DNA of 64,000 nucleotides from Pseudoruegeria sp. SK021 (GTDB taxonomy: Bacteria > Pseudomonadota > Alphaproteobacteria > Rhodobacterales > Rhodobacteraceae), in NCBI RefSeq assembly GCF_002119405.1, contig NZ_MTBG01000006.1:62001-126000 (forward strand), written 5' to 3'. Position numbers and translations under genes: made by a program. Below are positions 1 through 9,189 of this stretch, piece after piece. Below the pieces are notes generated by a model that saw nothing but the letters and a program-made list of their open reading frames with translations, searched no databases and was not told where the DNA came from. How positions within the stretch are numbered: position 1 is the stretch's first letter; every line of letters starts with the position of its first letter.

Positions 1-4
1 GACC

Positions 5-409
5 ATGCTTCTGACCGTGCTGCATTACTTGGGCTTTTCCGTCGCCATTGGCGGTGGCACAGCGGCCCTGATCCTTATGACCCGCGCCGGGCGCGATCCG
101 GCAACAGCACCGTATCTGCGGGCCGCGATCCGCGTCATCGCGCAGGTTGGCATCGCCGCCATCGCGGTGCTGTGGCTCACCGGTCTGAGCCTCTGGCTTG
201 GGCGCTATGGCGGCACGATGGCCCTTGGCGGAAGCTGGCACCTGAAGCTGGCCGGGGTGGTGACACTGACCGCGCTGGCCCTGCCTGCATTTGTCCGCAT
301 GCAGATGGGCCGCCCCCTACCCGCGCCTTGGGCCAAACGCGTATTGGTGGCACAACTGCTAGCCGCTGTCGCCACCGTCGCGGCGGCTGTGGCGACATTT
401 GGGACCTAA
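5..409 (+). CDS. Small integral membrane protein, unknown function
   Basis: The 134-residue product is almost entirely hydrophobic. It has about four membrane segments (roughly residues 1-25, 40-65, 76-97 and 110-132) separated by short arginine-containing loops. The layout resembles small CopD-like or DUF2269-like inner-membrane proteins, but I see no diagnostic metal-binding or catalytic motif, so no function is assigned. The ATG lies at the left edge of the window, so neither a ribosome binding site nor a longer N-terminus can be checked. The gene may begin further upstream. Confidence 0.6.
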   Translation: MLLTVLHYLGFSVAIGGGTAALILMTRAGRDPATAPYLRAAIRVIAQVGIAAIAVLWLTGLSLWLGRYGGTMALGGSWHLKLAGVVTLTALALPAFVRMQMGRPLPAPWAKRVLVAQLLAAVATVAAAVATFGT

Positions 410-499
410 TCGCACGAGTGCGGGGGTCGCACGCCGTCCCCCCTGACGGATGCGCCTTTTGGTTGCCTCAAACAGCACGGTCGTCATAGCCTTCCAGCC

Positions 500-1018
500 A
501 TGACGACCGAAAACCACAAGAAACACGCCATCATCCTTGATGGACCGATCGGCGTTGGGAAAACCACCTTTGGCCGTCTGTTGGCGGATCGGCTTGCAGG
601 CCAGTTTCTGGACGGCGACAGGTTTTCGGACCCGCACGGGCCTTGGTATGCTTCAAGCCTGTCAACAAACAGAGGCATATTCACTGCAAGCATGACCGCG
701 TTTGACGCGACATCGACCGTGGTGATCGCCTATCCGATGCGCTGTCTCAATTGGATATTCTTGAGACGGCGCTTCCAAGCGGCACAGATCGAGACGCACT
801 GTGTTGGCTTACAGGCATCGCTTGAGAACATCACCGGCCAAGACCGCAGCCGCCGCTTATCGGTGTCTGAGATCGCCCGCGCCCAACACATGATTGAACA
901 GGGATACGGGGCCAGACCTTTCAACACGTTCAGCTTTCGCACCGACACAGGCGACATCACAACGGTTCTTGACGGGGCGGTCGCACGGCTTGGATCAGTG
1001 CTTGCCGATGGCCCATAG
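500..1018 (+). CDS. P-loop kinase-like ATPase (shikimate/adenylate-kinase-like fold)
   Basis: This 172-residue soluble protein has a clear Walker A motif, GPIGVGKTT, at residues 15-23. It is followed by the leucine-rich helix typical of small-molecule kinases (shikimate kinase, gluconate kinase, AAA_33 proteins). A GDRFSDPHG stretch near residue 40 may correspond to the acceptor-binding region, and RRLSVSEIARAQ near residue 112 resembles a lid segment. The substrate cannot be inferred. The gene stands alone: a 90-base gap precedes it and it converges on lysS, with a perfect hairpin in the 68-base gap. The cysteine and aromatic content of the middle third is somewhat unlike its neighbours, but no pseudogene signs are present. 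Confidence 0.6.
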   Translation: MTTENHKKHAIILDGPIGVGKTTFGRLLADRLAGQFLDGDRFSDPHGPWYASSLSTNRGIFTASMTAFDATSTVVIAYPMRCLNWIFLRRRFQAAQIETHCVGLQASLENITGQDRSRRLSVSEIARAQHMIEQGYGARPFNTFSFRTDTGDITTVLDGAVARLGSVLADGP

Positions 1019-1049
1019 GGCCGGATCGGCACCATTCGCCCACGCGACG

Positions 1050-1078
1050 CCTGTCTTCCGGCGGGACCGGAAGACAGG
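1050..1078. terminator. Perfect 12-bp hairpin between convergent genes
   Basis: CCTGTCTTCCGG and its exact reverse complement flank a five-base loop (CGGGA). It sits in the 68-base gap between the ends of the P-loop kinase gene (plus strand) and lysS (minus strand). There is no T-run on either side, so it is a transcription-stop or mRNA 3'-end-protecting structure by position rather than a textbook intrinsic terminator. Confidence 0.55.
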
Positions 1079-1086
1079 GCCAGATG

Positions 1087-2670
1087 TCAGGCGGTGGCTG
1101 CGTCCCGGGTCAAGGCGGTCTCAATCAGAGCGATGGTTTCATCGACACCGTAAAGCGCGATAAAGCCGCCAAAGCGCGGGCCTTGGCTGGCCCCAAGCAG
1201 AACCTCATAGATCGCAGTGAACCACGTCCGCAGCGGTTCGAACCCGTGATCCTTGCCCACGGCAAAGACCAAAGATTGCAGCGCCTCAGCATCCGCCCCC
1301 CCGGTCCAGTCGCCCAAGCGGACGGCCAGATCGGACAGCGCAGCGCGCTCTGTTTCGGTCGGGGCGCGGTAGACTTTGCTGGGTTTTACAAAGTCATTGT
1401 AATACTGCACCGCAAAGCCCGCCGCCGCATCCAGACCGGGATGAGACTCTGGCGTCGCATCCGGTGCATAGCGCCCGATGAAGCCCCACAGCGCGTCCTT
1501 GTTTTCCGCCGACGCCACCGAGGCGAGGTTCAGCAGCATGGCAAAGGACACAACCATATCCGAGGCGGGCACGTTGTGGCCGTGGATGTGAAACACCGGG
1601 TTGGCCAGCTTTCCGGCGTCGTCTTGGTCGGGATAGGCGCGCAGTTGCTGGTGATACTCATCCACCGCCTTGGGAATGACATCGAAATGCATCCGCTTGG
1701 CAGTCTTCGGCTTTAGGAACATGAAATAGCTCAAGGATTCCGTCGACGCATAGGTCAGCCATTCGTCGATCGACAAGCCGTTTCCGGTGGATTTCGAGAT
1801 TTTCTGACCGCTCTGATCCAGGAACAGCTCATAGGTAAAGTGTTCGGGCGCGCGACCCCCCAGAACCCGGCAAATCCCGTCATAGATCGGCGTATTGGCA
1901 GCGTGGTCCTTGCCATACATTTCAAAATCGACTCCAAGCGCCGCCCAGCGGGCACCGAAATCGGGCTTCCACTGCAGCTTGACGTTGCCTCCGGTGACCG
2001 GAACCGTCACGTCTTGACCGTCTTCGTCGGTGAAGGTCACGGTGCCGTTCGCCGCATTGACCTCTTTCATCGGAACATAAAGCACCCGGCCCGAAATCGG
2101 CGAGATCGGCAAGAAGCACGAATAGGTCTCGCGCCGTTCTTCCCGCAGGGATTTCAGCATGATCTTCATGATGTCGTCGTACTTGTCGACGGCACGCAGA
2201 AGAATCTCGTCCATTTTGCCCGATTTGTAATAGTCGGTCGCGCTGGCAAAATCGTACTGGAAGCCAAACGTATCGAGGAACCGGCGCAACATGGCATTGT
2301 TATGCTCGCCAAAACTTGGATGGGTGCCGAAGGGATCCGGCACGGCGGTCAGGGGACGCTGCAAATGCTCGCGCAGCATTTCGGGATTGGGCACGTTCTC
2401 GGGAATTTTGCGCATCCCGTCCATGTCATCCGAAAAGCACAGCAGTTTGGTCGGAATATCGCTGATGATCTCAAAGGCGCGGCGGATCATGGTTGTGCGC
2501 GACACTTCGCCAAAGGTGCCAAGATGCGGCAGACCCGAGGGGCCATAGCCGGTCTCGAACAGGACATAGCCCTTTTCCGGCGGCGCTTTTTCATAGCGTT
2601 TGAGCACCCGGCGCGCTTCCTCAAAGGGCCAGGCTTTCGAGGCTAGGGCGGCGGTGCGCAGGTCGGTCAT
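1087..2670 (-). CDS. lysS: Lysyl-tRNA synthetase, class I
   Basis: Charges tRNA-Lys with lysine in the cytoplasm. The 527-residue protein is the class I (Rossmann-fold, archaeal-type) enzyme, not the class II form of most bacteria. Its HIGH-equivalent is PHLG at residues 48-51 and its KMSKS-equivalent is KISKS at 290-294. The N-terminus ([15 protein letters not shown]) and the full length fit the alphaproteobacterial class I family. The ATG at 2670 is used. It diverges from the TerB-like gene across about 125 bases and converges on the kinase gene. A functional alternative is unlikely. Confidence 0.95.
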   Translation of the reverse strand: MTDLRTAALASKAWPFEEARRVLKRYEKAPPEKGYVLFETGYGPSGLPHLGTFGEVSRTTMIRRAFEIISDIPTKLLCFSDDMDGMRKIPENVPNPEMLREHLQRPLTAVPDPFGTHPSFGEHNNAMLRRFLDTFGFQYDFASATDYYKSGKMDEILLRAVDKYDDIMKIMLKSLREERRETYSCFLPISPISGRVLYVPMKEVNAANGTVTFTDEDGQDVTVPVTGGNVKLQWKPDFGARWAALGVDFEMYGKDHAANTPIYDGICRVLGGRAPEHFTYELFLDQSGQKISKSTGNGLSIDEWLTYASTESLSYFMFLKPKTAKRMHFDVIPKAVDEYHQQLRAYPDQDDAGKLANPVFHIHGHNVPASDMVVSFAMLLNLASVASAENKDALWGFIGRYAPDATPESHPGLDAAAGFAVQYYNDFVKPSKVYRAPTETERAALSDLAVRLGDWTGGADAEALQSLVFAVGKDHGFEPLRTWFTAIYEVLLGASQGPRFGGFIALYGVDETIALIETALTRDAATA

Positions 2671-2796
2671 GGGTCTATTCCGGTCGGTTGGGGCCGAGGC
2701 CCATTGCCTCGGCGTGCCGTCTCCCTATTGTTGCCGGCATCGCGCGTCAATATTCTGTGCGACAAATGACCCCGACCGCCCATGAAGGAAGCCGCC

Positions 2797-3219
2797 GTGC
2801 CCCAAGACCTGCCCCAGCTCAGCCCACAGGATGCCCTGGTGGCCATCATGATCGCCGTTTCCGCCTCGGACGAACATATCCGGACTTCGGAACTTGTGAA
2901 AATCCAGTCCACTGTCAATCATTTGCCGATCTTTTCCGATTACGTGCTCGAGCGGCTGCACAAGATCAGCGAGTTGGTGTTCGAACTGTTCGAGGAAGAA
3001 GATGGGCTGGACGCCCTGTTCGGACTGATCCGCGAAGGGCTGCCGCCGCATTTGAACGAAACCGCCTATGCGATGGCCTGCGATGTGGCCGCTGCGGACG
3101 GATTTCTGGGCGAGGAAGAACTGCGCTTGTTGGAAGAAATCCGCTATGAACTGGACGTCGATCGCTTGCATGCCGCTGCGATCGAACGCGGTGCGCGCGC
3201 CCGGCACATGGTGGTCTGA
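2797..3219 (+). CDS. TerB-family (tellurite resistance TerB-like) protein
   Basis: A 140-residue acidic, all-helical protein of the TerB/DjlA-N type. The tell-tale stretch is a helical repeat with AxAxxDGxLxxxE, seen as VAAADGFLGEEE around residues 101-112 and an earlier partner IAVSASDEHIRTSE around 18-31. The aspartates and glutamates of such repeats are thought to bind metal. The role in this clade is unknown; TerB-like domains occur in many proteins unrelated to tellurite. I chose GTG at 2797 because AAGGAA lies seven bases upstream. The ATG at 2782 (145 residues) has no visible ribosome binding site but remains possible. Confidence 0.75.
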   Translation: MPQDLPQLSPQDALVAIMIAVSASDEHIRTSELVKIQSTVNHLPIFSDYVLERLHKISELVFELFEEEDGLDALFGLIREGLPPHLNETAYAMACDVAAADGFLGEEELRLLEEIRYELDVDRLHAAAIERGARARHMVV

Positions 3220-3317
3220 TCCATCCGAAAGGCCACGGATCGCGCCGGCAAACCCTACGGATAAGCGTTATTCTTGGCGCAAATGATGCCGCATTCCTCA
3301 CGACACCGGAGTCCCCC

Positions 3318-4202
3318 ATGCCCCCTTTTCCTATCCATATGGACGTCACACCCGAGGTCGAAGCCTTCTTTGACGGCGCAACCAACACCATCAGCTATGT
3401 GGTGCGGGATCCGGCATCTTCTGCCTGTGCGGTAATCGATTCCGTCATGGACATCGACTATGCCGCCGGTCGGATCACCTATGATCATGCCGATGCGATG
3501 ATCGCCTACATTCGCGCTCAGAATCTGACGCTGGACTGGATCATCGAAACCCATGTTCATGCCGATCACCTGTCCGCAGCCCCTTATATTCAGGCGGCTC
3601 TTGGCGGAAAGATTGGCACCGGTGACAAAATTATGGTCGTCCAGGATACGTTCGGAAAGATTTTCAACGAAGGCACCGAGTTCGAGCGCGACGGCAGTCA
3701 GTTCGATGCCTTGTTTTCTGATGGCGACACCTATCAGATCGGCAACATGGAAGCGGTCGCCTTGGCCACACCCGGCCACACCCCGGCCTGCATGGTGCAT
3801 GTGATCGGCAATGCCGCCTTCGTCGGCGACACCCTGTTCATGCCCGACGGCGGGTCAGCCCGGGCCGATTTCCCCGGCGGCGATGCCGGGACGCTGTATG
3901 ACAGTATTCAAAAAGTGCTGGCCCTGCCCGATGCGATGCGTCTGTTCATGTGCCATGATTACGGCCCCAACGGGCGCGACATTCAGTGGGAAACCACCGT
4001 GAGCGAAGAGAAAGCCCATAATATTCATGTGGGTGGCGGCAAGACCAAGGCGGATTTCGTCAAGTTCCGTACCGAGCGCGATGCAACCTTGGCCATGCCG
4101 CGCCTGATCATCCCGTCGCTTCAGGTCAACATGCGCGCGGGCGAGATACCGACAGACGACAACGGGAATCCGATGCTGAAGGTGCCGATCAATTCATTGT
4201 AA
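3318..4202 (+). CDS. MBL-fold hydrolase, persulfide dioxygenase-like (ETHE1/Blh type)
   Basis: Metallo-beta-lactamase fold of 294 residues with HVHADH at 79-84, His154 (PGHT) and Asp171 (VGDTLF), the usual metal ligands. The overall pattern (FDGATNTISYVV near the N-terminus, then ETHVHADHLSA and FMCHDYGP) matches the ETHE1-like and Blh enzymes. Those use a single iron to oxidise glutathione persulfide to sulfite in sulfide detoxification. This subfamily is inferred from the motif set, and a glyoxalase II-like thioesterase is the main alternative. The ATG at 3318 is preceded by CGGAG. The next gene, 138 bases on, encodes a SulP anion transporter, which fits a sulfur-oxyanion role. Confidence 0.82.
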   Translation: MPPFPIHMDVTPEVEAFFDGATNTISYVVRDPASSACAVIDSVMDIDYAAGRITYDHADAMIAYIRAQNLTLDWIIETHVHADHLSAAPYIQAALGGKIGTGDKIMVVQDTFGKIFNEGTEFERDGSQFDALFSDGDTYQIGNMEAVALATPGHTPACMVHVIGNAAFVGDTLFMPDGGSARADFPGGDAGTLYDSIQKVLALPDAMRLFMCHDYGPNGRDIQWETTVSEEKAHNIHVGGGKTKADFVKFRTERDATLAMPRLIIPSLQVNMRAGEIPTDDNGNPMLKVPINSL

Positions 4203-4340
4203 TCCGGCCCGATCACCACGCTGTGGCGGCGCAGGCGCGAAACGTGTCCGCAGGGCGACACAACCACCTGAAGGTTCGTCTGTGCGGCGTGACACGCCCC
4301 AAACGGGCCTTTTCAACGTTCTCATCCGGATACTGACTCT

Positions 4341-6086
4341 TTGACCCTGAAATCGCTTCGCCGCTACGTTCCGATCCTGCAATGGGGCCGTCAGTATGAC
4401 CGCCACACCTTGTCCGGCGATCTGATGGCGGCGATCATCGTTACGATCATGCTGATCCCACAATCCCTGGCCTATGCGTTACTGGCCGGGCTGCCGCCCG
4501 AGGCGGGGCTTTATGCCTCGATCGCGCCGATCGTGCTTTATGCGATCTTCGGGACCAGCCGCGCCTTGGCGGTGGGGCCAGTCGCCGTGATTTCTCTGAT
4601 GACAGCAGCCGCGCTTGGCACGATCGCGGATCAGGGCAGTATGGGCTATGCGGTGGCCGCTCTAACGCTGGCCGGTCTATCCGGGGCGATTTTGCTGGTG
4701 ATGGGCCTGTTGAAGTTGGGATTTCTGGCCAATTTCCTGTCCCACCCGGTGATTGCAGGGTTTATCACGGCCAGCGGAATTCTGATCGCTGTCAGTCAGT
4801 TGAAGCACATTCTGGGAATCCCGGCATCGGGCAGCACCTTGCCAGAAATGACTCTATCGTTGTTGCAAAATCTGCCCTCAACGAACGTCGCTACGTTGTT
4901 GATCGGGCTGTCTGCGACGGCCTTTCTATTTTGGGTGCGCAAGGGCTTACGGCCGCTTCTAGGGCGGCTCGGTCTGGGGCCACGCGCGGCAGATATGGCG
5001 ACCAAGGCCGGGCCGGTCATGGCAGTGGTGGGGACCACGGCGTTGGTCTGGGCGCTGGGGCTGGAGGCAGACGGCGTTCGGGTTGTCGGGGCAATCCCAC
5101 AAGGCTTACCGCCGCTGACACTGCCCTCGTTCTCGCCCGACCTGATCCGGCTGCTGCTCCTACCGGCATTTCTGATCTCGGTCATCGGCTTTGTCGAATC
5201 GATCTCGGTCGCGCAGACCCTTGCCGCGAAGAAACGCCAGCGGATCGACCCTGATCAAGAACTGATTGGCTTGGGCGCGGCCAATATCGCAGCGGCCTTT
5301 ACCGGCGGGTACCCGGTGACGGGCGGCTTTTCCCGCTCGGTGGTGAATTTCGACGCAGGCGCCGAAACCCCCGCCGCTGGGGCGTTCACCGCCGTGGGCT
5401 TGGGCATCGCTGCCCTTGTTCTGACCCCCTTGATCTATTTCCTGCCCACCGCAACTTTGGCCGCGACGATCATCGTGGCGGTGCTGTCGCTGGTCGACTT
5501 CTCGATCCTGCCGCGCAGTTGGGCCTATGCGAAGTCCGATTTCCTTGCCGTTGCGACGACCATGCTGCTGACGCTGGGACTGGGCGTGGAAACCGGGGTC
5601 ACCGCAGGGGTTCTGGTGTCAATCCTGTTGCATCTTCACAAGACCTCGCGCCCCCATATCGCAGAGGTCGGGCTGGTGCCGGGAACCCAACATTTCCGCA
5701 ACATCTTGCGCCATTCGGTTCTGACCGACCCTGCGGTCCTGACCCTAAGGATCGACGAAAGCCTGTATTTCGCCAATGCCCGCTATCTTGAGGACTACCT
5801 GTCGGACCGTGTCGCATCGGACTGCCCGATCCGGGATGTTGTGCTGATGTGTTCGGCGGTGAATGCGATTGATCTCAGCGCACTGGAAAGCCTTGAGGCG
5901 ATCAATCACCGCTTAAAAGAAATGAACGTGCGTCTGCATCTGTCCGAGGTCAAGGGTCCGGTCTCGGACCGCCTGAAAACGTCGCACTTTTTGGAGGACC
6001 TGACAGGCCGCGTGTTCTTGTCTCAATATGACGCCCTGTGCCACCTATCACCCGAACTGTCCGGCACCGACCCAACCGCCATTTAG
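4341..6086 (+). CDS. SulP-family anion transporter with C-terminal STAS domain
   Basis: 581-residue inner-membrane transporter of the SLC26/SulP family (sulfate, bicarbonate or other anions). The N-terminal signature LIPQSLAYALLAGLPPEAGLY follows the first charged region, then come 10-14 membrane segments to about residue 440. A cytoplasmic STAS domain covers roughly 455-560 (VLMCSAVNAIDLSALESLE). Translation appears to start at TTG 4341; no in-frame ATG gives the expected N-terminus, and the sequence before it is poor in Shine-Dalgarno character. It follows the MBL hydrolase on the same strand, so sulfite or sulfate is a plausible substrate. It ends before a terminator shared with the entericidin gene. 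Confidence 0.88.
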   Translation: MTLKSLRRYVPILQWGRQYDRHTLSGDLMAAIIVTIMLIPQSLAYALLAGLPPEAGLYASIAPIVLYAIFGTSRALAVGPVAVISLMTAAALGTIADQGSMGYAVAALTLAGLSGAILLVMGLLKLGFLANFLSHPVIAGFITASGILIAVSQLKHILGIPASGSTLPEMTLSLLQNLPSTNVATLLIGLSATAFLFWVRKGLRPLLGRLGLGPRAADMATKAGPVMAVVGTTALVWALGLEADGVRVVGAIPQGLPPLTLPSFSPDLIRLLLLPAFLISVIGFVESISVAQTLAAKKRQRIDPDQELIGLGAANIAAAFTGGYPVTGGFSRSVVNFDAGAETPAAGAFTAVGLGIAALVLTPLIYFLPTATLAATIIVAVLSLVDFSILPRSWAYAKSDFLAVATTMLLTLGLGVETGVTAGVLVSILLHLHKTSRPHIAEVGLVPGTQHFRNILRHSVLTDPAVLTLRIDESLYFANARYLEDYLSDRVASDCPIRDVVLMCSAVNAIDLSALESLEAINHRLKEMNVRLHLSEVKGPVSDRLKTSHFLEDLTGRVFLSQYDALCHLSPELSGTDPTAI

Positions 6087-6128
6087 GGCGGAGGGCGGAG
6101 GGCATAAGGCACAAGCACCAGATACGCA

Positions 6129-6160
6129 AAGACCCCGCCCGAAAATGCGGACGGGGTCTG
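6129..6160. terminator. Hairpin terminator shared by sulP and the entericidin gene
   Basis: AGACCCCGCCCG and CGGACGGGGTCT pair over 12 positions with one mismatch around the loop AAAATG. The structure lies between the convergent 3' ends of the SulP gene (ends 6086) and the small lipoprotein gene (ends 6188). It is preceded by AAA, which becomes a short U-run for minus-strand transcripts. It probably stops transcription from the lipoprotein side best. Confidence 0.65.
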
Positions 6161-6187
6161 GAGGCCCGCGGGGGGAAACGGCCTCCG

Positions 6188-6325
6188 TTACATGTCCGAC
6201 TGCACCTCGTTCGATGTATCAGTGATCGAATCACCGGCATTCTGGACGTCTTCACCAAAACCTCCCACGGTCTCGCAGGCGGTCAGAGTTAGCAGCACAA
6301 GCGCGGTTGCAAAGAAGCGTGTCAT
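6188..6325 (-). CDS. Entericidin A/B-family small lipoprotein
   Basis: A 45-residue lipoprotein, MTRFFATALVLLTL followed by the lipobox TAC with acyl-accepting Cys17. A short mature part, CETVGGFGEDVQNAGD, matches the conserved entericidin pattern (C-x-T-x-x-G-x-G-x-D-x-x-x-x-G). AGGAGA sits five bases before the ATG at 6325, which is strong support for translation. Entericidins are membrane-anchored peptides. In enterobacteria they form an antidote/toxin pair under envelope-stress control, but in alphaproteobacteria a single copy of unknown role is common. I see only one copy here. Its small size makes it easy to miss in automated calls. Confidence 0.85.
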   Translation of the reverse strand: MTRFFATALVLLTLTACETVGGFGEDVQNAGDSITDTSNEVQSDM

Positions 6326-6501
6326 GCGGGTCTCCTATTTGTTTCAGTTGCCACCCAACGCCACTGGGGCCGTCTGGTTCCCACCCCGCCAAAATCGGAA
6401 TCCGGCGGGCAGTCTGCCCCCGATTGTCTTCGCAATTGCCGATTCAACGAAAATTTGCCATATTTAAGGTGCAATCACCGTAGAGTGAGAAGAGGCAGAG
6501 C

Positions 6502-6819
6502 ATGAAACCCAGACATATCCTATTGATTGCAGGAGCTATTCTTGCATTCCCGATCCTTACGGCAGGGGCCGTCCATGCGGGGAAAATTGAAAACGCATGC
6601 GTCGATTCGGGACGCAGAGGCGCCACCAGATCGGTGTGCACCTGCATTCAAAGCGTCGCGAACCGGACACTGACCAACCGGGACCAACGGATCGCCGCGT
6701 CTTTCTTTAAGGACCCACACCGTGCCCAAGAGGTCCGGCAATCGGATCGCAGCACCGACGAAAGCTTCTGGAAGCGCTACAAGGCCTTTGGCTCAGTGGC
6801 ATCGCAATCCTGCGGCTAA
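6502..6819 (+). CDS. Conserved exported protein, unknown function
   Basis: 105 residues with a clear signal peptide (about residues 1-26, ending ...AVHAG). The mature part is basic and helical, with four cysteines (ENACVDSG, VCTCIQ, QSCG) that could form two disulfides in the periplasm. RBS-like AGAGGCAG precedes the ATG at 6502. Small exported cysteine-containing proteins of this shape recur in Rhodobacterales without a characterised role. The sirtuin gene follows after about 13 bases if its GTG start is right, so the two may be cotranscribed. Confidence 0.65.
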   Translation: MKPRHILLIAGAILAFPILTAGAVHAGKIENACVDSGRRGATRSVCTCIQSVANRTLTNRDQRIAASFFKDPHRAQEVRQSDRSTDESFWKRYKAFGSVASQSCG

Positions 6820-6832
6820 ACGGACGATTCGG

Positions 6833-7588
6833 GTGGAGGCGCGGCTGAGACCGACCACACGTGGCCCTGCCGCCCCCCACACTGTGATCCTGACCGGTGC
6901 CGGCCTGTCCGCCGAAAGCGGGCTCGGCACCTTTCGCGATGCGCAAGGTCTGTGGTCACGATACAATCTGGACGATGTGGCAACGCCCGAAGGTTTTGCC
7001 CGCGATCCGGCGCTTGTGCACGCCTTTTACAACGCGCGCCGTGCCCAATGCCTGACCGCACAGCCGAACCCGGCCCATCTGGCCTTAGCGCGGCTGGAAT
7101 CGGCTTGGGGGGACAGGCTGCTTATTGTCACCCAGAACGTCGATGATTTGCACGAGCGGGCTGGAAGCCTGCGGGTCCTGCATATGCACGGGCGTCTGAA
7201 CGAAGCGTTCTGCAATCAGTGCGGCGACCATTGGCCTGCCCCCGTCGAAATGGCCGCATCCGATCGCTGCCCGACTTGCCGGGCGCAAGCCACCCGCCCC
7301 GCTGTGGTTTGGTTCGGTGAGACGCCCCTGCATCTGGATCAAATCGCCAGCGCGATCTCGGGCTGCCAGCACTTTGTCGCCATCGGCACATCCGGGCAGG
7401 TCTATCCGGCCGCAGCATTCGTGCAAGAGGCTGCGGCGGCCGGCGCGACCACGCTGGAACTGAATCTTGATCGCTCGGACATCACGCCATATTTCGACGA
7501 TGTACGGCGCGGCCCCGCAAGCACCTTGGTGCCCTCATGGGTCGATGAGGTTCTTGGCGGGTCACCTGCACATGGCGATTCGCCATGA
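6833..7588 (+). CDS. cobB: Sir2-family NAD-dependent protein deacylase
   Basis: A 251-residue sirtuin of the bacterial CobB (class III) type that removes acetyl or succinyl groups from lysines using NAD. Visible motifs are GAGLSAESG at 22-30 and TQNVD at 100-104, plus the catalytic-histidine region LHMHG with His119. A zinc ribbon uses Cys127, Cys130, Cys146 and Cys149. The open frame extends upstream to 6722, but that would overlap the preceding gene by about 100 bases. I chose GTG 6833, with GTG 6884 as a shorter alternative that starts right at the Rossmann fold. Its stop lies just before the rpmB terminator, so it converges with rpmB. Confidence 0.9.
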   Translation: MEARLRPTTRGPAAPHTVILTGAGLSAESGLGTFRDAQGLWSRYNLDDVATPEGFARDPALVHAFYNARRAQCLTAQPNPAHLALARLESAWGDRLLIVTQNVDDLHERAGSLRVLHMHGRLNEAFCNQCGDHWPAPVEMAASDRCPTCRAQATRPAVVWFGETPLHLDQIASAISGCQHFVAIGTSGQVYPAAAFVQEAAAAGATTLELNLDRSDITPYFDDVRRGPASTLVPSWVDEVLGGSPAHGDSP

Positions 7589-7613
7589 AAAAGCCCCGCA
7601 CAATGGCGGGGCG
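7589..7613 (-). terminator. Intrinsic terminator of rpmB
   Basis: Read on the minus strand, GCCCCGC and GCGGGGC pair around a short loop (CATTGT) and are followed by TTTTTC. This is a classic rho-independent terminator about 40 bases after the rpmB stop codon. It also lies immediately after the cobB stop on the other strand. Confidence 0.88.
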
Positions 7614-7650
7614 ATTCATCGTCCTTCAGGGAAAACGATCGAAAGGTCGA

Positions 7651-7938
7651 TCAGGCCGGAACCTGAGCCTTTTCGATGTTTTTCTTGATCTTCAGAGCGT
7701 CAGCCGACAGTTCGGTCTCTTTTGCTTTAGCAAGAAAAGAGTCCAGACCGCCACGGTGATCAACGCTGCGCAATGCTGCGTTCGAGATCCGGAGCTTGAA
7801 TGTCTGACCAAGCGTGTCCGAAATCAGCGAGACGACCTGCAGGTTGGGCAGGAACCGCCGACGGGTTCTGTTTTTGGCATGGCTGACATTGTTGCCAACC
7901 ATCGGGCCTTTTCCGGTAAGTTCGCAGCGGCGTGCCAT
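7651..7938 (-). CDS. rpmB: 50S ribosomal protein L28
   Basis: 95-residue ribosomal protein bL28. The N-terminus [21 protein letters not shown] and the central RRFLPNLQ and [12 protein letters not shown] stretches are diagnostic. Start set at ATG 7938 by the family N-terminus and by GAGGAAGA eight bases upstream; the frame is open for 24 more codons upstream but those are non-homologous. It is a single-gene unit ending in a strong terminator. This is the alphaproteobacterial long form (about 95-100 residues, versus 78 in E. coli). Confidence 0.97.
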   Translation of the reverse strand: MARRCELTGKGPMVGNNVSHAKNRTRRRFLPNLQVVSLISDTLGQTFKLRISNAALRSVDHRGGLDSFLAKAKETELSADALKIKKNIEKAQVPA

Positions 7939-8039
7939 GTGATCTTCCTCAGGTTCGGGCGGAAAAGGGCGATCCCCTGTCTGCCGGTTCAATACAAAGG
8001 GACGCCGCATGTGCAGCGCCCAGAATTCGTTGGGCGGAG

Positions 8040-9074
8040 TTACGGGGTTTGATGGGAGTCGTCAAGTATTGAATCGTCGCCACGAAGCCAAGTCAACATC
8101 TGCTCGGCCGCCAGCGCGGGCGTTTGCGCCCCCGATGCGACCGTCTCTCCAAGCTGCGCCATCTGGGCGCGCGCGGCGGCATCATCAGTCAATCGCGCCA
8201 AGATACCCTGCCGCACCTCTTCTTCGAACCAGTGCCGCGCCTGTGCATCGCGCCGCTTCTGCCAATGGCCCTGCGCACGACGCCAAGCCGCAAGCGCCTG
8301 AATTTGCGACCACGCCGACTGTAAGCCGCTGTTTTCGATCGCAGACACCATCATCGCCTTGGGAAAGTCATCCGGGTCCTGCGGTCTGCGCCGCAACAAC
8401 CGCAGGGCCCCTGCGTAATCGGCACAGGTGCGCGTGGCGGCCGCTTTCAGATCGCCATCGGCTTTGTTGACAAGAATCAGATCAGCGATCTCCATGATGC
8501 CGCGCTTGACGCCTTGCAGCTCATCGCCGCCAGCCGGGGCCATCAGCAGCAGAAAAATATCTGCCATTTCAGCGACCACGGTTTCAGATTGACCGACCCC
8601 GACGGTTTCAATCAACACGACATCAAACCCCGCCGCTTCGCACAGGCTGACGGATTCGCGGGTTCGGCGGGCAACGCCGCCCAGATGGGTCTGACTGGGC
8701 GAAGGCCGAATATAGGCCAGCGGATCCCGCGACAGGCGTTCCATCCGGGTTTTATCGCCGAGGATGGACCCGCCCGACCGTGCCGAACTGGGATCGACAG
8801 CCAACACCGCCACTTTCAAACCCTGCCCGGTCAGCTGCAAACCAAATGATTCGATGAAAGTCGACTTGCCCACACCGGGGGTGCCGGACAAACCGATTCG
8901 CAGCGCTTGGCGGTTCGACGCCCGCAATTGTTCCAACAACAGGTTGGCCGCGATCCGATGATCCTTGCGCCGGCTTTCAATCAGGGTGATTGCGCGGGCA
9001 ATGGCCCGCCGTTCACCGGCCAGAACACCGGGGGCAAGATCCGAGACAAGAGTGCTGGGCTCACCGGGCGTCAT
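8040..9074 (-). CDS. meaB: Methylmalonyl-CoA mutase-associated GTPase MeaB
   Basis: 344-residue G3E-family GTPase that loads and protects the adenosylcobalamin cofactor of methylmalonyl-CoA mutase (or ethylmalonyl-CoA mutase), also known as the ArgK/MMAA family. Walker A is GTPGVGKST at 64-72; [28 protein letters not shown] and NKADGD are the other G-motifs. Start at ATG 9074 with GGAGG seven bases upstream. The mutase itself is not in the window, but methylmalonyl-CoA epimerase (mce) is encoded 14 kb away, consistent with a propionyl-CoA to succinyl-CoA route. It diverges from the DUF3108 gene. Confidence 0.95.
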   Translation of the reverse strand: MTPGEPSTLVSDLAPGVLAGERRAIARAITLIESRRKDHRIAANLLLEQLRASNRQALRIGLSGTPGVGKSTFIESFGLQLTGQGLKVAVLAVDPSSARSGGSILGDKTRMERLSRDPLAYIRPSPSQTHLGGVARRTRESVSLCEAAGFDVVLIETVGVGQSETVVAEMADIFLLLMAPAGGDELQGVKRGIMEIADLILVNKADGDLKAAATRTCADYAGALRLLRRRPQDPDDFPKAMMVSAIENSGLQSAWSQIQALAAWRRAQGHWQKRRDAQARHWFEEEVRQGILARLTDDAAARAQMAQLGETVASGAQTPALAAEQMLTWLRGDDSILDDSHQTP

Positions 9075-9189
9075 CGGGCCTCCGGAGGGAACAGGGCAGC
9101 AAGGCTGCACGTTGCGTGGTTGACGTTGTCTTGCCCGGTCTCCCAGACTATGTCCAGAGAGACACCAATTCATTTATAGGGGATGCCCC

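Noticed and set aside
1840-2646. 268-residue plus-strand frame opposite lysS
   Set aside because: Antisense to a certain housekeeping gene; no supporting signal.
2982-2996. GTTC-N5-GTTC inside the TerB-like gene as a LexA site
   Set aside because: Wrong spacer length and inside coding sequence.
6722-6832. Extended N-terminus of the sirtuin
   Set aside because: Would overlap the exported-protein gene by about 100 bases; the added residues have no family match.
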